Positions 7,720 through 19,142 of a stretch of DNA of 64,000 nucleotides are shown in pieces (within the stretch, counting starts at the first letter, position 1; each line of letters opens with the position of its first letter). The notes under the pieces are model-generated. The model was given only the letters and a program-made list of their open reading frames with translations. It was not told where the DNA came from and made no database searches. The stretch spans positions 1 to 64,000 of the forward strand of contig CABUSR010000004.1 of NCBI GenBank assembly GCA_902494245.1, given 5' to 3'. The translations under genes were made by a program, and so were the position numbers. This stretch comes from an uncultured Collinsella sp. GTDB taxonomy: Bacteria; Actinomycetota; Coriobacteriia; Coriobacteriales; Coriobacteriaceae.

Positions 7720-7802
7720 GGGGCGGGAGGGGCCGAGTTTCCTCCTGAGCGACTCTGCTTGCAGCCGGAGCGAAAGGGGGAAATCTCTGCCCCTCCCGCC
7801 CC
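7720..7802. repeat. Long GC-rich stem-loop after carB
   Basis: A 14-base arm, GGGGCGGGAGGGGC (7720-7733), is perfectly complementary to 7789-7802. The inner part can pair further (GAGTTTCCTCC with GGGGGAAATCTC). The element starts 15 bp after the carB stop. No T-run follows the stem on either strand, so it is not a standard terminator. It could protect the carB transcript 3' end. Confidence 0.6.
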
Positions 7803-7817
7803 GGCCGGCCAGGTCAA

Positions 7818-10800
7818 CTACACCGTGTACTGCGGCAGGTCCTGCAGGGCGATGACGTCCATGCCCATGTCGTTGGCGCTGCCGTGACCCTGCTGGTCCT
7901 CGCGCACCGCCTCGATGGCACTCACGTAGGTGTTGGCCGCAGACATCGCCGTCACGCAGGTCACGCCGCGGCGCACCGCCTCGGTACGCAACAGATAGCC
8001 GTCGCCACGCGAACCCGGGCCGTACGGCGTGTTGATGATTACCGCAATCTTGCCATCGGCGATCAGGTCACCGATGTTGGGACGCTCGCCGTCGTGCGGG
8101 CCGCTAATCTTCTCCACGACCTCGCAGGTCACGTTGCCGCCGCGCAGCACGCGCGCCGTGCCCTCGGTGGAGCAGATATCAAAGCCCAGGTAGCGCAGGA
8201 TACGCGCGACCGAAAGGATGTGGCGCTTGTCACGGTCGCACACGCTGATGAACACCTTGCCGCAGCTCGGGTCGGGCAGCTTGTAGTCAATCGCCAGCTG
8301 CGTCTTGGCGTATGCCTCGGGATAGCTCTTGGCGATACCCATGACCTCGCCCGTCGACTTCATCTCGGGCCCCAGGATAACGTCAGCGCCCGGGAAACGG
8401 CCCCAGGGCATAACGGCTTCCTTCATGCAGAACCAGTCCAGCTGACGCTCGTCGCTCGGCAGGCCCAGGCTTGCGATGGAATCGCCTGCCATGATACGCG
8501 CCGCACACTTGGCCAGCGGCACACCGGTGGCCTTGGAGATAAACGGCACGGTACGGCTGGCACGCGGGTTGGCCTCGATCACGTAGACGGTCTCGCCCTT
8601 GATGGCGTACTGCACGTTGACCAGGCCGCGTACGCCCAGCGCCATCGCGATGCGGCGCGTGGTCTCGCGAAGCTTTGCCTGCAGGCTCTCGCTAAAGCTG
8701 AACGGCGGGATGCAGGTCGCAGAGTCGCCGGAGTGAATACCGGCCTCTTCGATATGCTCCAGAATGCCGCCGATGTAGACCTCTTCGCCATCGCACAGGG
8801 CGTCGACATCGGACTCGATCGCGCCCTCCAAGAAGCGGTCCAGATACACCGGGTAGTCGGGGCTAATGCGCGCAGCCTCGGCCATGTAATCGCGCAGATG
8901 CTCGGCATCGTAGGCGATCATCATGCCGCGGCCGCCCAGCACGTAGCTCGGACGCACCAGCAGCGGGTAGCCGATGTGCGCGGCTACGGCCTCGGCCTCC
9001 TCAAACGAGGTGGCCTGGCCCGCCGGCGGGTACATGATGCCTAACTTGTCGAGCAGAGCGGCGAAGCGCTCGCGGTCCTCGGCAAAGTCGATGGCATCGG
9101 GCTTGGTGCCCATAATGTTCACGCCGCTCTCCTCGAGCATGCGCGCCAGCTTAAGCGGAGTCTGGCCGCCGAGCGTCACCACGACGCCGTCGGGGCGCTC
9201 AACATCGATGACATCCATGACGTCCTCGTAGGTGAGCGGCTCAAAGTACAGACGGTCGGACGTGTCGTAGTCGGTCGAGACGGTCTCGGGATTGCAGTTG
9301 ACCATGATGGTCTCGAAGCCGCGGGCCGCCAGCGCGTAGCTCGCGTGCACGCAGCAGTAATCGAACTCGATACCCTGGCCAATGCGGTTGGGGCCGGCGC
9401 CCAGGATCATCGCCTTGGGTTTGCTCGCCGGCGTGGTCTCGTCGGGAGCCACGCACTTCTTGGCATCCGGGCTCGTGCGGTAGATGTTCTCGTACGTCTT
9501 GTAATGGTACTCCGTGGCGCTCGAGAACTCCGCAGCGCAGGTATCGACCGTCTTCATGCTGGGAACCACGCCCAGACCCTTGCGATAGGCGCGCACAAAG
9601 CGCTCGTCCGAGCCGGTCAGCGCGGCAATCTCGGCATCGCTCGTGCCGCACTGCTTGAGCAGGCGCATCGCGTCGGCGTCGATATCCTCCACACGCAGGT
9701 CGCGGATGCTCTCCTGGACCTGCACCATATCGTTGATACGGTTGAGGTACCACGGATCGATACCGCAGATGGCATGGATGCGAGCGATGTCCCAGCCACG
9801 GCGTAGGGCCTCGACCACAAAGAAGATGCGATGCTCGGTCGGGGTTGCCACGGCCTGAGCAAGCTCGTCGTCGCTCAGCTTATCGGCACCCTCTTTGCCA
9901 CCGGCGCAAATGCCCTGGTGGCCATCCTCCAGCGAGCGCATGGCCTTGCCAAAGGCCTCCTCAAAGGTGCGGCCGATCGCCATAATCTCGCCCACGGCCT
10001 TCATGCGCGTGGTGAGCGTGGGGTCGGTACCCTTGAACTTCTCGAAGGCAAAGCGCGGCACCTTGACCACACAGTAGTCGATCGTGGGCTCAAAGCAGGC
10101 GGGCGTAGCCTTGGTGATGTCGTTGACGATCTCGTCGAGCGTGTAGCCCACAGCCAGGCGCGCGGCGGCCTTGGCAATGGGGAAACCCGTGGCCTTGGAA
10201 GCGAGGGCGGACGAACGGCTCACGCGCGGGTTCATCTCGATGACGATCAGGCGGCCGGTGTTGGGATTCACGGCAAACTGCACGTTGGAGCCACCGGTCT
10301 CAACGCCGATCTTCTCCAAGATGGCGAGCGAGGCGACACGCATGCGCTGATACTCAAGGTCGGAGAGCGTCTGCGCCGGCGCCACGGTGATGGAGTCGCC
10401 AGTATGCACGCCCATGGGGTCGAGATTCTCGATGGAGCACACAATGATGCCGTTGCCAGCATGGTCACGCATGACCTCCATCTCGTACTCTTTCCAGCCC
10501 TCGATGGACTCCTCGACCAGCACCTCGTGGGCGGGCGAGAGCTCGAGGCCCTGGCTCACGATGGAGACGAGCTCCTCGTGAGTGTGAGCGATGCCGCCGC
10601 CGGCGCCGCCGAGGGTAAAGCTCGGGCGCAGTACGCAGGGATAGCCCACGCGCTCGGCGATAGCCTCGGCGTCGGCCACGCTGTAGGCATAGCCCGAGCG
10701 CGCGACCTCCAGGCCGATCTCGGCCATGGCCTCGTTAAAGAGCTTGCGGTCCTCGCCGCGCTCGATGGCGGCCAGGTCGCAGCCGATCATCTCGACGCCG

Positions 10801-11132
10801 TACTTGTCGAGCGTACCGTCCTTTGCCAGCTCGACGGCGGCGTTCAGACCGGTCTGGCCGCCCAGCGTGGGCAGCAGCGCGTCCGGGCGCTCTTTCTTGA
10901 TCACGCGCTCGATAAACTCGGCGGTGATGGGCTCGACATAGGTGCGGTCGGCAAGACCCGGGTCGGTCATGATGGTCGCCGGGTTGGAATTGACCAGGAT
11001 GACCTCAAAGCCATCCTCCTTGAGCACCTTGCAGGCCTGGGCACCGGAGTAGTCGAACTCACAGGCCTGGCCAATGACAATGGGGCCCGAGCCAATGACG
11101 AGGATGCGCTTGATGTCAGTACGTTTAGGCAT
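7818..11132 (-). CDS. carB: Carbamoyl-phosphate synthase large subunit CarB
   Basis: 1104 aa, close to the normal length. It makes carbamoyl phosphate from ammonia, bicarbonate and two ATP, for pyrimidines and arginine. The two ATP-grasp halves are clear: [27 protein letters not shown] at the N-terminus and [22 protein letters not shown] in the middle. The C-terminal MGS-like allosteric domain follows ([21 protein letters not shown]). I chose the ATG at 11132, which gives the canonical MPKRTDIK start one base after the carA stop; the longer frame has no support. Confidence 0.97.
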   Translation of the reverse strand: MPKRTDIKRILVIGSGPIVIGQACEFDYSGAQACKVLKEDGFEVILVNSNPATIMTDPGLADRTYVEPITAEFIERVIKKERPDALLPTLGGQTGLNAAVELAKDGTLDKYGVEMIGCDLAAIERGEDRKLFNEAMAEIGLEVARSGYAYSVADAEAIAERVGYPCVLRPSFTLGGAGGGIAHTHEELVSIVSQGLELSPAHEVLVEESIEGWKEYEMEVMRDHAGNGIIVCSIENLDPMGVHTGDSITVAPAQTLSDLEYQRMRVASLAILEKIGVETGGSNVQFAVNPNTGRLIVIEMNPRVSRSSALASKATGFPIAKAAARLAVGYTLDEIVNDITKATPACFEPTIDYCVVKVPRFAFEKFKGTDPTLTTRMKAVGEIMAIGRTFEEAFGKAMRSLEDGHQGICAGGKEGADKLSDDELAQAVATPTEHRIFFVVEALRRGWDIARIHAICGIDPWYLNRINDMVQVQESIRDLRVEDIDADAMRLLKQCGTSDAEIAALTGSDERFVRAYRKGLGVVPSMKTVDTCAAEFSSATEYHYKTYENIYRTSPDAKKCVAPDETTPASKPKAMILGAGPNRIGQGIEFDYCCVHASYALAARGFETIMVNCNPETVSTDYDTSDRLYFEPLTYEDVMDVIDVERPDGVVVTLGGQTPLKLARMLEESGVNIMGTKPDAIDFAEDRERFAALLDKLGIMYPPAGQATSFEEAEAVAAHIGYPLLVRPSYVLGGRGMMIAYDAEHLRDYMAEAARISPDYPVYLDRFLEGAIESDVDALCDGEEVYIGGILEHIEEAGIHSGDSATCIPPFSFSESLQAKLRETTRRIAMALGVRGLVNVQYAIKGETVYVIEANPRASRTVPFISKATGVPLAKCAARIMAGDSIASLGLPSDERQLDWFCMKEAVMPWGRFPGADVILGPEMKSTGEVMGIAKSYPEAYAKTQLAIDYKLPDPSCGKVFISVCDRDKRHILSVARILRYLGFDICSTEGTARVLRGGNVTCEVVEKISGPHDGERPNIGDLIADGKIAVIINTPYGPGSRGDGYLLRTEAVRRGVTCVTAMSAANTYVSAIEAVREDQQGHGSANDMGMDVIALQDLPQYTV

Positions 11133-11133
11133 A

Positions 11134-12573
11134 TTAGTTCTCCTCGGTCTCAGCGGTCTCGGGCTCAGCAAAGTTCCAGCCGGCAAGGCGGTCCTTCGCG
11201 GTGTCGATGTCCAGGTAGTTCTCCTCGCCGTCCATGAGTCGCGTAAAGGCGGTAAAGAGATAGTGGGCATCGGTGGGGCCAGGCGAGGCCTCGGGGTGGT
11301 ACTGGACCGAGAAGCACGGTGCGTCGAGTAGCTGGATGCCCTCGGCGGTGCCGTCGTTGAGGTTCACATGCGTCAGGCGAATGCGGCCGAAGCGCTCGTT
11401 CATCACGACTGGCGCGATGCCGCGGCGCACCCAGACGCGCAGATCCCCATCGGCCGCATGCTCGGTCTCGCCGCCGGAAAGCTCGGGGACAAGCTTGCCC
11501 AAGCTGGGGAACAGCAGACCAAAGCCATGGTTTTGCGCGGTAATCTCCACGCGACGGCTTACCAGGTTCATGACCGGCTGGTTGCCACCGCGGTGACCGA
11601 ACTTAAGCTTTTCCATCTGAGCGCCGCAGGCCAGGCTGATCATCTGGTGACCAAGACAAATACCAAAGACCGGCACCTTGCCGATCAGCTGCTGCACCTG
11701 CTCGTAGGTCTCCACCACGGCGTCGGGGTCGCCGGGACCATTGGACAAAAAGACGCCATCGGGATTCATGTCGAGCACCTCACTCGCGGGCGTATCCCAC
11801 GGCACGACGGTAAGGTCGCAGCCGGCGCGGACCAGACCCTCCAGAATGCCGCGCTTCACACCGCAGTCGCAGGCGACCACTTTGTGACGGGCAGGAGCGG
11901 CAGCCGTAAGCGCAAAGTCATGCGTGGCAGGCAGGTCGGCGGCCACAAACTCGTGAGGTACGGGGCAACTTACGGTCTTGACCAGGTTCTCGCCTACCAG
12001 CGTGGGCGCAGCGGCCAGACGCTCGGCAAGCTCGTCGACGTCGAAGATCTCGGTCGAAATAATGCCCATCTTGGAACCATTGTCGCGCAGGTGGCGCACC
12101 AGGGCGCGAGTGTCGACACCCTCGATAGCGACGATGCCGTGAGCGCGCAGGTACTCCGGCACGCTGACGGCCGAGCGCCAGTTAGAAGGCGTGGCGCACA
12201 TGTCGCGAACGATCATGCCGCGCATGGCCGGAGCGCTCGCAGGGCGCACGGCGTCGCCGGGGAAGGCCGACTGGACGTCGGTCTCGTCGATACCGTAGTT
12301 GCCGATCTGCGGATAGGTCATGGTTACGATTTGGCCGGCATAACTCGGGTCGGTCATGACCTCAAAGTAGCCCTCGAGCGAGGTGTTGAAGCAAACTTCG
12401 CCGGTCGCGGTGCCCTCGGCGCCGCATGCACGTCCATAAAAAATGGTCCCATCCTCAAGATACAGGATGCAGGGACCGCAGGTGCCCTTGCTGGTTTTGG
12501 CCAGCATACGCTGGCAAAGCTCGCTGGGCGCGAAGGTGCGGGCGGCAGCGCCCGCGGTATGGTTGTTCGCCAT
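11134..12573 (-). CDS. carA: Carbamoyl-phosphate synthase small subunit CarA
   Basis: 479 aa, longer than the usual ~380 because of an N-terminal extension of about 38 residues and a longer insertion before the C-terminus. The glutaminase subunit supplies ammonia to CarB. The N-terminal domain begins [17 protein letters not shown]. The class I amidotransferase domain has [12 protein letters not shown], the nucleophile motif FGICLGHQ, and a C-terminal [13 protein letters not shown] carrying the catalytic His and Glu. The ATG at 12573 follows GGAGAATT. carA and carB are separated by one base and surely co-transcribed. Confidence 0.96.
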   Translation of the reverse strand: MANNHTAGAAARTFAPSELCQRMLAKTSKGTCGPCILYLEDGTIFYGRACGAEGTATGEVCFNTSLEGYFEVMTDPSYAGQIVTMTYPQIGNYGIDETDVQSAFPGDAVRPASAPAMRGMIVRDMCATPSNWRSAVSVPEYLRAHGIVAIEGVDTRALVRHLRDNGSKMGIISTEIFDVDELAERLAAAPTLVGENLVKTVSCPVPHEFVAADLPATHDFALTAAAPARHKVVACDCGVKRGILEGLVRAGCDLTVVPWDTPASEVLDMNPDGVFLSNGPGDPDAVVETYEQVQQLIGKVPVFGICLGHQMISLACGAQMEKLKFGHRGGNQPVMNLVSRRVEITAQNHGFGLLFPSLGKLVPELSGGETEHAADGDLRVWVRRGIAPVVMNERFGRIRLTHVNLNDGTAEGIQLLDAPCFSVQYHPEASPGPTDAHYLFTAFTRLMDGEENYLDIDTAKDRLAGWNFAEPETAETEEN

Positions 12574-12626
12574 AATTCTCCTTCCCGGTCTCACAGGACC
12601 GGCTTAAAGGTGTGTAGTTAGGCCTC

Positions 12627-12642
12627 GCGGTATTGTAACCGC
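12627..12642 (-). promoter_or_regulatory. Small hairpin in the carA leader
   Basis: GCGGT and ACCGC pair across six bases about 54 bp before the carA start. The minus strand here also carries TACAAT, a possible -10, without a convincing -35. Role unknown. Confidence 0.25.
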
Positions 12643-12738
12643 AAGCATGCCTCATGGCGTTAATTTCATCGAAATGTTTACGAAATGATAATTATGACTT
12701 TCTATGCATAATGATTTCTCTGGGACGGGGATTAAAAA

Positions 12739-12774
12739 ATCATCCCGCGGGGCTTGTGGCTCACGCGGGATGAT
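12739..12774 (-). terminator. Rho-independent terminator after the ABC exporter operon
   Basis: On the minus strand ATCATCCCGCG pairs with CGCGGGATGAT and is followed by TTTTTTAATC. It lies just after the stop of the membrane-protein gene at 12781. Confidence 0.9.
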
Positions 12775-12780
12775 GGCGTC

Positions 12781-13746
12781 TTACTTTTTCTTGTCCTGTT
12801 CCAGCAGTTCGGACGGTGTGCGATCGGGCTTGCCACCGCGGAAAATCTCGCGGCCATGCAGACGATGCTCCAGGTCACGTTCGGCCTTTTCCTCGTCAAT
12901 CTTGGTCTGGCTAACCACCGGGTCCTCAATCAACGACGACACCGAGTTCACCTGCTTCTGAATGCGTTCGGCGATGGTGTCATCCATACTCACGATGCGC
13001 ATCTTCCAGTCGATACTCGTGGCGTTGGATGAGCTCTTGGTCCACACGAACGTCAAAATGGCGCTCTGGTGGCCCCGCGCGGGAAACATGCCAAAGAAGG
13101 AATCGTGCTGAATGTTGCTATCCTCGTCGATATAGGCGTGAACGTTATACACCACGCGGTCGATCTTATCGTTGAGCAGCGCGTTGGTCGCAAGCGCCGC
13201 GGCCTGGATCTGCCCGTTGGACAGCAGCTCGAGCTCGTTGGCAGACGATGTGTCCAACACCGTCACCTCGACCGTGCCCGTGCGTTCATCGGCTTCATCG
13301 ACGGTAAAGTCGAGCGGAAACTGCGTAAAGCCGTTGCCCCACTCAAGGCCGCCCTTCAGCGCCGTCGAAACGGTATCGACCGAAACGCTCTCGGACAGGT
13401 TGGCGGTATTCAGGCGACGCATCACGCCGTAGCCAATCTGCATGCCCACGATCAGCACCAAGATGCCGATAACCACGGCCATGGCAGTCTTCGTAATGGT
13501 ATGGCTCACCTGCGAACCCGAAGGATCGTCCTCGGACAGCGGGTCGATATGTTTTGCCTGGCTCGCGCGGTCCTCGCTGCGCAGCTGCGCTAGCGCCGCT
13601 TTGTCACCGCGCTTGGCCGCAGCCTCCTTCTCACGCATGCGCTCGGTACGCTTTTTGGCGAGCGTGGGATCCAAGACGCCGGATGCATCGATTTCGGAGA
13701 ATAACTCCGTCACTTCTTCCGGAGTCAAAGGGTTCTTGTCAGCCAT
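12781..13746 (-). CDS. Membrane protein of unknown function
   Basis: 321 aa, not recognised. The first 85 residues are charged and probably cytoplasmic (LTPEEVTELFSEIDASGVLDPTLAKKRTERMREKE). One membrane segment follows (about 86-107, KTAMAVVIGILVLIVGMQIGYG). The extracytoplasmic part has alternating beta-like stretches (TGTVEVTVLD, SAILTFVWTKSSS), and the end is highly charged. The start has an AGGAAG site and lies 20 bp after the ABC exporter gene, so the two are probably one operon. Confidence 0.75.
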   Translation of the reverse strand: MADKNPLTPEEVTELFSEIDASGVLDPTLAKKRTERMREKEAAAKRGDKAALAQLRSEDRASQAKHIDPLSEDDPSGSQVSHTITKTAMAVVIGILVLIVGMQIGYGVMRRLNTANLSESVSVDTVSTALKGGLEWGNGFTQFPLDFTVDEADERTGTVEVTVLDTSSANELELLSNGQIQAAALATNALLNDKIDRVVYNVHAYIDEDSNIQHDSFFGMFPARGHQSAILTFVWTKSSSNATSIDWKMRIVSMDDTIAERIQKQVNSVSSLIEDPVVSQTKIDEEKAERDLEHRLHGREIFRGGKPDRTPSELLEQDKKK

Positions 13747-13765
13747 AAACTTCCTGTCATATCAA

Positions 13766-15538
13766 TCAGTCGAGCTCGTGCGCACGCGCACCTTCGAACT
13801 GCATTCGATAGTAACGGGCATAGGTGCCGCCACGGGCGAGAAGCTCCTCGTGCGTGCCACGCTCCACAACGCGACCATGCTCAACGGTCGCAATCTCATC
13901 GGCATGCTTAATGGTCGAAAGACGGTGGGCGATGATAATCGTGGTGCGGCCGCGTGCCAGCTCTTCGAGTGACTCCTGCACCGCCTCCTCGCTCTCGTTA
14001 TCCAAAGCACTCGTCGCCTCGTCCAAAATCAGGATCTTGGGGTTCTTGAGAAACACGCGCGCGATGGCAACGCGCTGCTTCTGTCCGCCCGAAAGACGGC
14101 TGCCGCGCTCGCCCACCACGGTGTCGTAGCCCTGCGGAAGCGACTCGATAAAGGCATCGATGTTGGCGCGACGGGCGGCCTCGGCGATCTCTTCTGCCGT
14201 AGCGCCCGGCTTGCCGTAGGCGATGTTCTCGCCAATCGTGCCGTCAAACAGATAGACATCCTGCTGCACCAGGCCGATGGCGCGGCGCAGGCTCTGCTGC
14301 GTCACATCGCGCACGTCCTGACCGTCGATGCTAATGGATCCGGTAGCCACGTCATAAAAGCGCGGCAGCAGCGAACAGGTCGTGGACTTGCCGCCGCCCG
14401 AAGGGCCAACCAAAGCGATGGTCTGCCCGGGCTTGATGGACAGGTCCATATGGTCGATAACGGGACGCTCGTCGGCATAGCCCTCGCCCAGCTCGACATC
14501 CTCGTAGTTAAAGCACACGTCGTGATACTCCACGGCGCCAGCAGTCACCTGCAGATCCGTAGCGCCCGGCTTGTCCTGGATATCCGGCGCGGTCGAGAGC
14601 ACCTCGTCCATACGTTTAAAGCCGGCGATAGCCTTCTGATACGTTTCGGCCGAATTGACGAGCGTCTCAAGCGGCGTGCAGAACAGCGAAATATAGAGTG
14701 CAAAGGTCGCCATATCGACCGCCTGCAGCTGTCCCTTGGCGACCAGCCAGCCGCCCAGCAGCACCACGATCACATAGAGCACACCCGAGAGCAGGCCATA
14801 CGTCGCGGTATAGACGCCCATGGCGTGATACATGTTCTCCTTGGACAAAAGGTAGCGGTCGTTAGAGGCACGGAACTTGGCACGCTCGGTCTCCTCGTTG
14901 GCAAAGCTCTTGACCACGCGCATGCCCGCCAGAGAATCCTGCAGCTGTGCATTAATGCCGCTGATCTTCTTGCGGTTGTCGCTAAAGACCTCGCGCATGC
15001 GCATGTTCTGCCAAAACATGACGACCGCAAACGCCGCCGTCACCACGGCCATGGCAAGCGCCAGCACCGGAGCGATGGTAAAGAGGATCACAAACGATCC
15101 GATAATCTCGATACCGCAGATGATGATCCACTCGGGTACGTGATGCGCCGCCTCGCAGATATCGAACAGGTCGTTGACCACGCGGCTCATCATGTCACCC
15201 GAGCTGTTGCGGTCGAAGTACGCAAAGCTAAAGCGCTCATACTGGTCGAACAGGTCCTCGCGCATTTTGGACTCCATGCGCGCGCCCATCACGTGGCCCC
15301 AATAGCTCACAAAGTAGCGGCAGGCGCAGCGGACGGCATACATCAGCACCAAGCCCACCGCGATCATGCCGAGCGCCTGCATAATGGCAGCCTGACCCTG
15401 AGTAAATAGCCCACCGGTCAAATTACGCAGAATAATAGGAAAAGCAAGGTCAATGGCGGCAAGCACCAGAGCACAAACAGTATCAGCAACAAAAAGCCCC
15501 ATCTGGGGCTCGTAATACGAAAGAAACCTCTTCAGCAT
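13766..15538 (-). CDS. ABC exporter, fused membrane and ATPase domains
   Basis: 590 aa, the standard half-transporter length. Six membrane helices occupy the first ~310 residues. The ATPase domain shows Walker A (GPSGGGKST), signature RLSGGQKQR, Walker B (ILILDEATSALD) and the switch His (IIIAHRLST). It should work as a homodimer, as in MsbA/multidrug exporters; no partner half-transporter is adjacent. Substrate unknown. The tail MQFEGARAHELD is short. The downstream membrane-protein gene may encode an accessory. Confidence 0.92.
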   Translation of the reverse strand: MLKRFLSYYEPQMGLFVADTVCALVLAAIDLAFPIILRNLTGGLFTQGQAAIMQALGMIAVGLVLMYAVRCACRYFVSYWGHVMGARMESKMREDLFDQYERFSFAYFDRNSSGDMMSRVVNDLFDICEAAHHVPEWIIICGIEIIGSFVILFTIAPVLALAMAVVTAAFAVVMFWQNMRMREVFSDNRKKISGINAQLQDSLAGMRVVKSFANEETERAKFRASNDRYLLSKENMYHAMGVYTATYGLLSGVLYVIVVLLGGWLVAKGQLQAVDMATFALYISLFCTPLETLVNSAETYQKAIAGFKRMDEVLSTAPDIQDKPGATDLQVTAGAVEYHDVCFNYEDVELGEGYADERPVIDHMDLSIKPGQTIALVGPSGGGKSTTCSLLPRFYDVATGSISIDGQDVRDVTQQSLRRAIGLVQQDVYLFDGTIGENIAYGKPGATAEEIAEAARRANIDAFIESLPQGYDTVVGERGSRLSGGQKQRVAIARVFLKNPKILILDEATSALDNESEEAVQESLEELARGRTTIIIAHRLSTIKHADEIATVEHGRVVERGTHEELLARGGTYARYYRMQFEGARAHELD

Positions 15539-15569
15539 GTGATCCTCAAAGAAATATCAGCAACGTAAG

Positions 15570-15608
15570 GCCCTGGGACAAAGCAATCAGTAGTACTTGT
15601 CCCAGGGC
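15570..15608 (-). terminator. Stem-loop after the Nudix gene, probable terminator
   Basis: GCCCTGGGACAA (15570-15581) pairs perfectly with 15597-15608 over a 15-base loop, 12 bp after the Nudix stop. The following minus-strand bases (CTTACGTTG) have no real T-run, so it may stop transcription weakly or protect the 3' end. Confidence 0.5.
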
Positions 15609-15620
15609 TATCCCCACTCG

Positions 15621-16316
15621 TTAAAGCTCCGTGCCCCCAAGGCGGTGTGCGATGCTGTCGCAGGCAAGCGCGCCCACGACGGTCTTGGCGTCTTCGATCT
15701 TGCCGTCGAGCACGGCGTCGATCAGCTCGTGCAGCGGCACGAGGTCCACGTTGACAAACTCGTCATCATCGGGGTTGGGTGCATCGAACTCGAGCTTGGT
15801 GGCCAGGTAGATGTGAATGATCTCGTCACAGAAGCCACAGGACGTGACAATCGACGTCAAAAAGCGAATGCGACCAGCCCTAAAGCCCGTCTCCTCATGC
15901 AGCTCGCGCTTGGCGCAATCGAGCGGGTCCTCGCCTGGATCGAGCTTGCCGGCGGGAATCTCGACCGTCACGCGGTCGATGGCGGTGCGGTACTGACGCA
16001 CCAGTACGATCTTGCCGCTCTCGGTCAGTGCCACAACAGCCGCCGCACCCGGATGGCGAACGATATCGCGGGCGCTGCGGCGACCGTTGGGCAGCTCAAC
16101 CTCAAGACGGTGGACGTCGAGGATCTTGCCCTTCCAGGCGCACTCCTCCGAAAGAATCTTCTCGTGCAGCTCGGCATCGTGCGGGTCGTCATCGCCCAGC
16201 ACCAGCGCCGGCTCGTCAGCGACCTCGCCACCAGGCTCGCCCTCGGCGTGCCCATACACGCGGCTGTCCTCTTCGACGATCTGCGCGTCCACGAGCTCTT
16301 CGTTCTTCTCGTCCAT
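15621..16316 (-). CDS. Nudix hydrolase, ADP-ribose pyrophosphatase type
   Basis: 231 aa. The Nudix box is complete: GKLDPGEDPLDCAKRELHEETGF fits GX5EX7REUXEEXGU. The surrounding VRQYRTAIDRVTVEIPAG and TSCGFCDEIIHIYLA are typical of ADP-ribose pyrophosphatases (NudF/YqkG group). An acidic N-terminal extension of about 50 residues is unusual for the family. I chose the ATG at 16316 because GAGAGG lies ten bases upstream; an ATG nine bases earlier is too close to that site. It lies 21 bp after purD. Confidence 0.88.
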   Translation of the reverse strand: MDEKNEELVDAQIVEEDSRVYGHAEGEPGGEVADEPALVLGDDDPHDAELHEKILSEECAWKGKILDVHRLEVELPNGRRSARDIVRHPGAAAVVALTESGKIVLVRQYRTAIDRVTVEIPAGKLDPGEDPLDCAKRELHEETGFRAGRIRFLTSIVTSCGFCDEIIHIYLATKLEFDAPNPDDDEFVNVDLVPLHELIDAVLDGKIEDAKTVVGALACDSIAHRLGGTEL

Positions 16317-16337
16317 CCGTCTCATTCCTCTCGGATT

Positions 16338-17642
16338 TTAGGCATCCCAGGCGTCGCGGCCGCGCAGCGCGCGCAGGCCGATGTCGTGACGCAGGGTCTT
16401 GCCCTCAAAATCAATCTTCTCGCAGGCCTCGTAGGCAAGGTTGCGAGCGTTCTCGAACGTGTCGCCCAGAGCGGTCACGGCAAGCACGCGGCCACCATTG
16501 GTCACGAGCTGGCCGTCCACCACGGCAGTGCCCGCGTGGTACACGGTCACGTTCTCCATGGCCTCGGCATCCTCAATACCGGTGATGACCTTGCCCTTCT
16601 CATAGCTGCCGGGATAGCCCGCGCTCGTCAGGACAACGGCCACGGCCCACTCGTCGCGCCAGTCGAGTTCAATCTGGTCGAGCTCGCAGTTGGCACAAGC
16701 CAGCATGACCTCGACCAGGTCGTTCTTAAGGCGCGGCAGCACGACCTGCGTCTCGGGGTCGCCAAAGCGAGCATTGAACTCCAGCACCTTGGGGCCGGCA
16801 GGCGTGAGCATAAAGCCACCGTACAGGCAGCCGCGGTAGTCGATACCCTCGGCGGCGAGCTCGGCCACGGTCTGCTCCATGACCGCCACCATGGTGGCGT
16901 GCTCCTCGTCAGTCACGATGGGCACCGGGCTGTAGACACCCATGCCGCCGGTGTTGGGGCCCTTGTCGCCCTCGAGCGCGCGCTTGTGGTCCTGCGAGGT
17001 AGCCATGGGGCGCACGGTCTTGCCGTCGGTAAAGGCCAGCAGCGAGCACTCGGGACCAACGAGCATCTCCTCGATGACCACGGTGTTGCCGGCATCGCCA
17101 AAGGTGCCGCCAAAACACTCGCGCACGGCCTCCTCGGCCTGCTCAAGTTCGGTCGCCACGATAACGCCCTTGCCCGCGGCAAGGCCGTCGGCCTTGACGA
17201 CCAGCGGGGCGCCCTGCTCGCGCACGTAGGCGAGAGCCGAAGCCTCGTCGGTAAACGAACCATAGGCTGCCGTCGGAATGCCCGCACGCTCCATGAGCTG
17301 CTTGGAGAACAGCTTGGAGCCCTCCATCTGGGCACCCTCGGCACCCGGGCCAAAGCAGGGAATACCCGCCGCGCGCACGGCGTCGGCCACGCCCGCCACG
17401 AGCGGAGCCTCGGGGCCAATTACCACGAGTCCGCATCCGTGGCTCTGAGCAAACGCCGCCACGGCCGCAGGATCGCAGTCGTCGAGAACAACGTTCTCGC
17501 CGCAGCTCGCGGTGCCGCCGTTACCCGGCGCGATGTAGAGCTTGCCGGCGCGCGGTGATGCTGCGAGCTTAGCTGCCATAGCATGCTCACGGCCGCCGCT
17601 GCCCAACAACAGGATGTCGATGGTTTGAGTGTCCGCCTTCAA
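16338..17642 (-). CDS. purD: Phosphoribosylamine-glycine ligase PurD
   Basis: 434 aa, the normal length. It joins glycine to phosphoribosylamine with ATP (GAR synthetase), the second step of purine synthesis. The N-terminus [17 protein letters not shown], the ATP-grasp signature [17 protein letters not shown] and AAGKGVIVA are characteristic. The start is a TTG at 17642, since GAGGAGG precedes it by seven bases and no ATG lies near. The Nudix gene follows closely. Confidence 0.96.
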   Translation of the reverse strand: MKADTQTIDILLLGSGGREHAMAAKLAASPRAGKLYIAPGNGGTASCGENVVLDDCDPAAVAAFAQSHGCGLVVIGPEAPLVAGVADAVRAAGIPCFGPGAEGAQMEGSKLFSKQLMERAGIPTAAYGSFTDEASALAYVREQGAPLVVKADGLAAGKGVIVATELEQAEEAVRECFGGTFGDAGNTVVIEEMLVGPECSLLAFTDGKTVRPMATSQDHKRALEGDKGPNTGGMGVYSPVPIVTDEEHATMVAVMEQTVAELAAEGIDYRGCLYGGFMLTPAGPKVLEFNARFGDPETQVVLPRLKNDLVEVMLACANCELDQIELDWRDEWAVAVVLTSAGYPGSYEKGKVITGIEDAEAMENVTVYHAGTAVVDGQLVTNGGRVLAVTALGDTFENARNLAYEACEKIDFEGKTLRHDIGLRALRGRDAWDA

Positions 17643-17696
17643 GGGTGCCTCCTCTATGGATTAACGGCCCGCTCCGCGCGAGCCCTTTGCAAGCAA

Positions 17697-17738
17697 ATAT
17701 ACCCCTCGGCCGCCCGCTTGGGCTGCAAAGGGGTATAT
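17697..17738 (-). terminator. Stem-loop after purA, probable terminator
   Basis: ATATACCCCT (17697-17706) pairs with AGGGGTATAT (17729-17738), followed on the minus strand by TTGCTTGC. The hairpin lies between purA and purD, 22 bp after the purA stop. Confidence 0.5.
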
Positions 17739-17760
17739 CGCAATAACCAAATAGTCCCGA

Positions 17761-19056
<1,296 letters not shown>

Positions 19057-19113
19057 TTACATTCATGGACTGTCTACGCGCCACGCCGGCACGCAGAAGC
19101 ACAAAACATTCCC

Positions 19114-19142
19114 AGTATACCCGTGCAACGGGCGCCTGTCCT
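19114..19142 (-). promoter_or_regulatory. Probable purA promoter
   Basis: On the minus strand a -10 TATACT (19119-19114) and a -35-like AGGACA (19142-19137) are separated by 17 bases. The -35 overlaps the dnaB stop codon. The -35 is weak. Confidence 0.45.

Noticed and set aside
9831..11237. 468-codon open frame opposite carB
   Set aside because: Antisense to an unmistakable carB; His/Gly/Ala-rich shadow composition.
15597..17558. 653-codon open frame opposite the Nudix and purD genes
   Set aside because: It spans two convincing genes on the other strand and reads as shadow sequence.
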